DNA of 8,509 bases, from the NCBI GenBank assembly GCA_029883145.1, contig JAOUJR010000064.1, forward strand, positions 1 through 8,509, written 5' to 3'. The notes beneath the pieces were generated by a model that was not told where the DNA came from, did no database searches, and saw only the letters and a list, made by a program, of their open reading frames with translations. Made by a program: the position numbers and the translations under genes. How positions within the stretch are numbered: the stretch's first letter is position 1; each line of letters opens with the position of its first letter. Below, piece after piece: positions 8,509 to 8,509 of this stretch. Source of the stretch: Nitrospirota bacterium. Its GTDB lineage: Bacteria; Nitrospirota; Thermodesulfovibrionia; Thermodesulfovibrionales; SM23-35.

Positions 8509-8509
8509 A

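Overview
The window carries a bacterial F1-ATPase gene block and a downstream three-gene cluster, all read on the minus strand, plus the tail of one plus-strand gene at the left edge. The base composition is moderately AT-rich by eye. The protein sequences suggest a Gram-negative, possibly thermophilic or anaerobic lineage such as Nitrospirota or a former deltaproteobacterial group. That placement is inferred from family resemblance only.

Right part (8509 down to about 4039, minus strand): the last codons of atpH (delta), then atpA (alpha), atpG (gamma), atpD (beta) and atpC (epsilon). This is the classical F1 order, and it ends in a strong intrinsic terminator at 4039-4075. All the products have family-typical lengths and the main catalytic residues. 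The atpA-atpG gap is unusual: it is almost filled by a period-7 repeat arranged as an inverted array.

Middle and left (4038 down to 369, minus strand): after the terminator, a roughly 110-nt leader holds a perfect 9-6-9 inverted repeat that overlaps a possible -35 box. It precedes a tight cluster. The first gene encodes a soluble protein with two PRC-barrel-like regions, a MgtE N-terminal domain and a CBS pair, but no MgtE channel. The second encodes an NRAMP-family transporter whose metal-site motifs depart from classical Mn/Fe NRAMPs and recall the Mg-transporting NRMT branch; it overlaps the first gene by 4 nt and starts with GTG. The third is mtnA, methylthioribose-1-phosphate isomerase of methionine salvage, one nucleotide further on. 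The first two plausibly form a divalent-cation (Mg2+ or Mn2+) uptake and sensing pair. The tie to mtnA may be only transcriptional.

Left edge (2-121, plus strand): the C-terminal end of a GGDEF (diguanylate cyclase) domain, convergent with mtnA. The 247 nt between them holds no gene or convincing terminator.

Most of the window is conserved housekeeping sequence. The parts most worth a second look are the MgtE_N/CBS-NRMT pair with its dyad operator candidate and the heptad array inside the atp operon.
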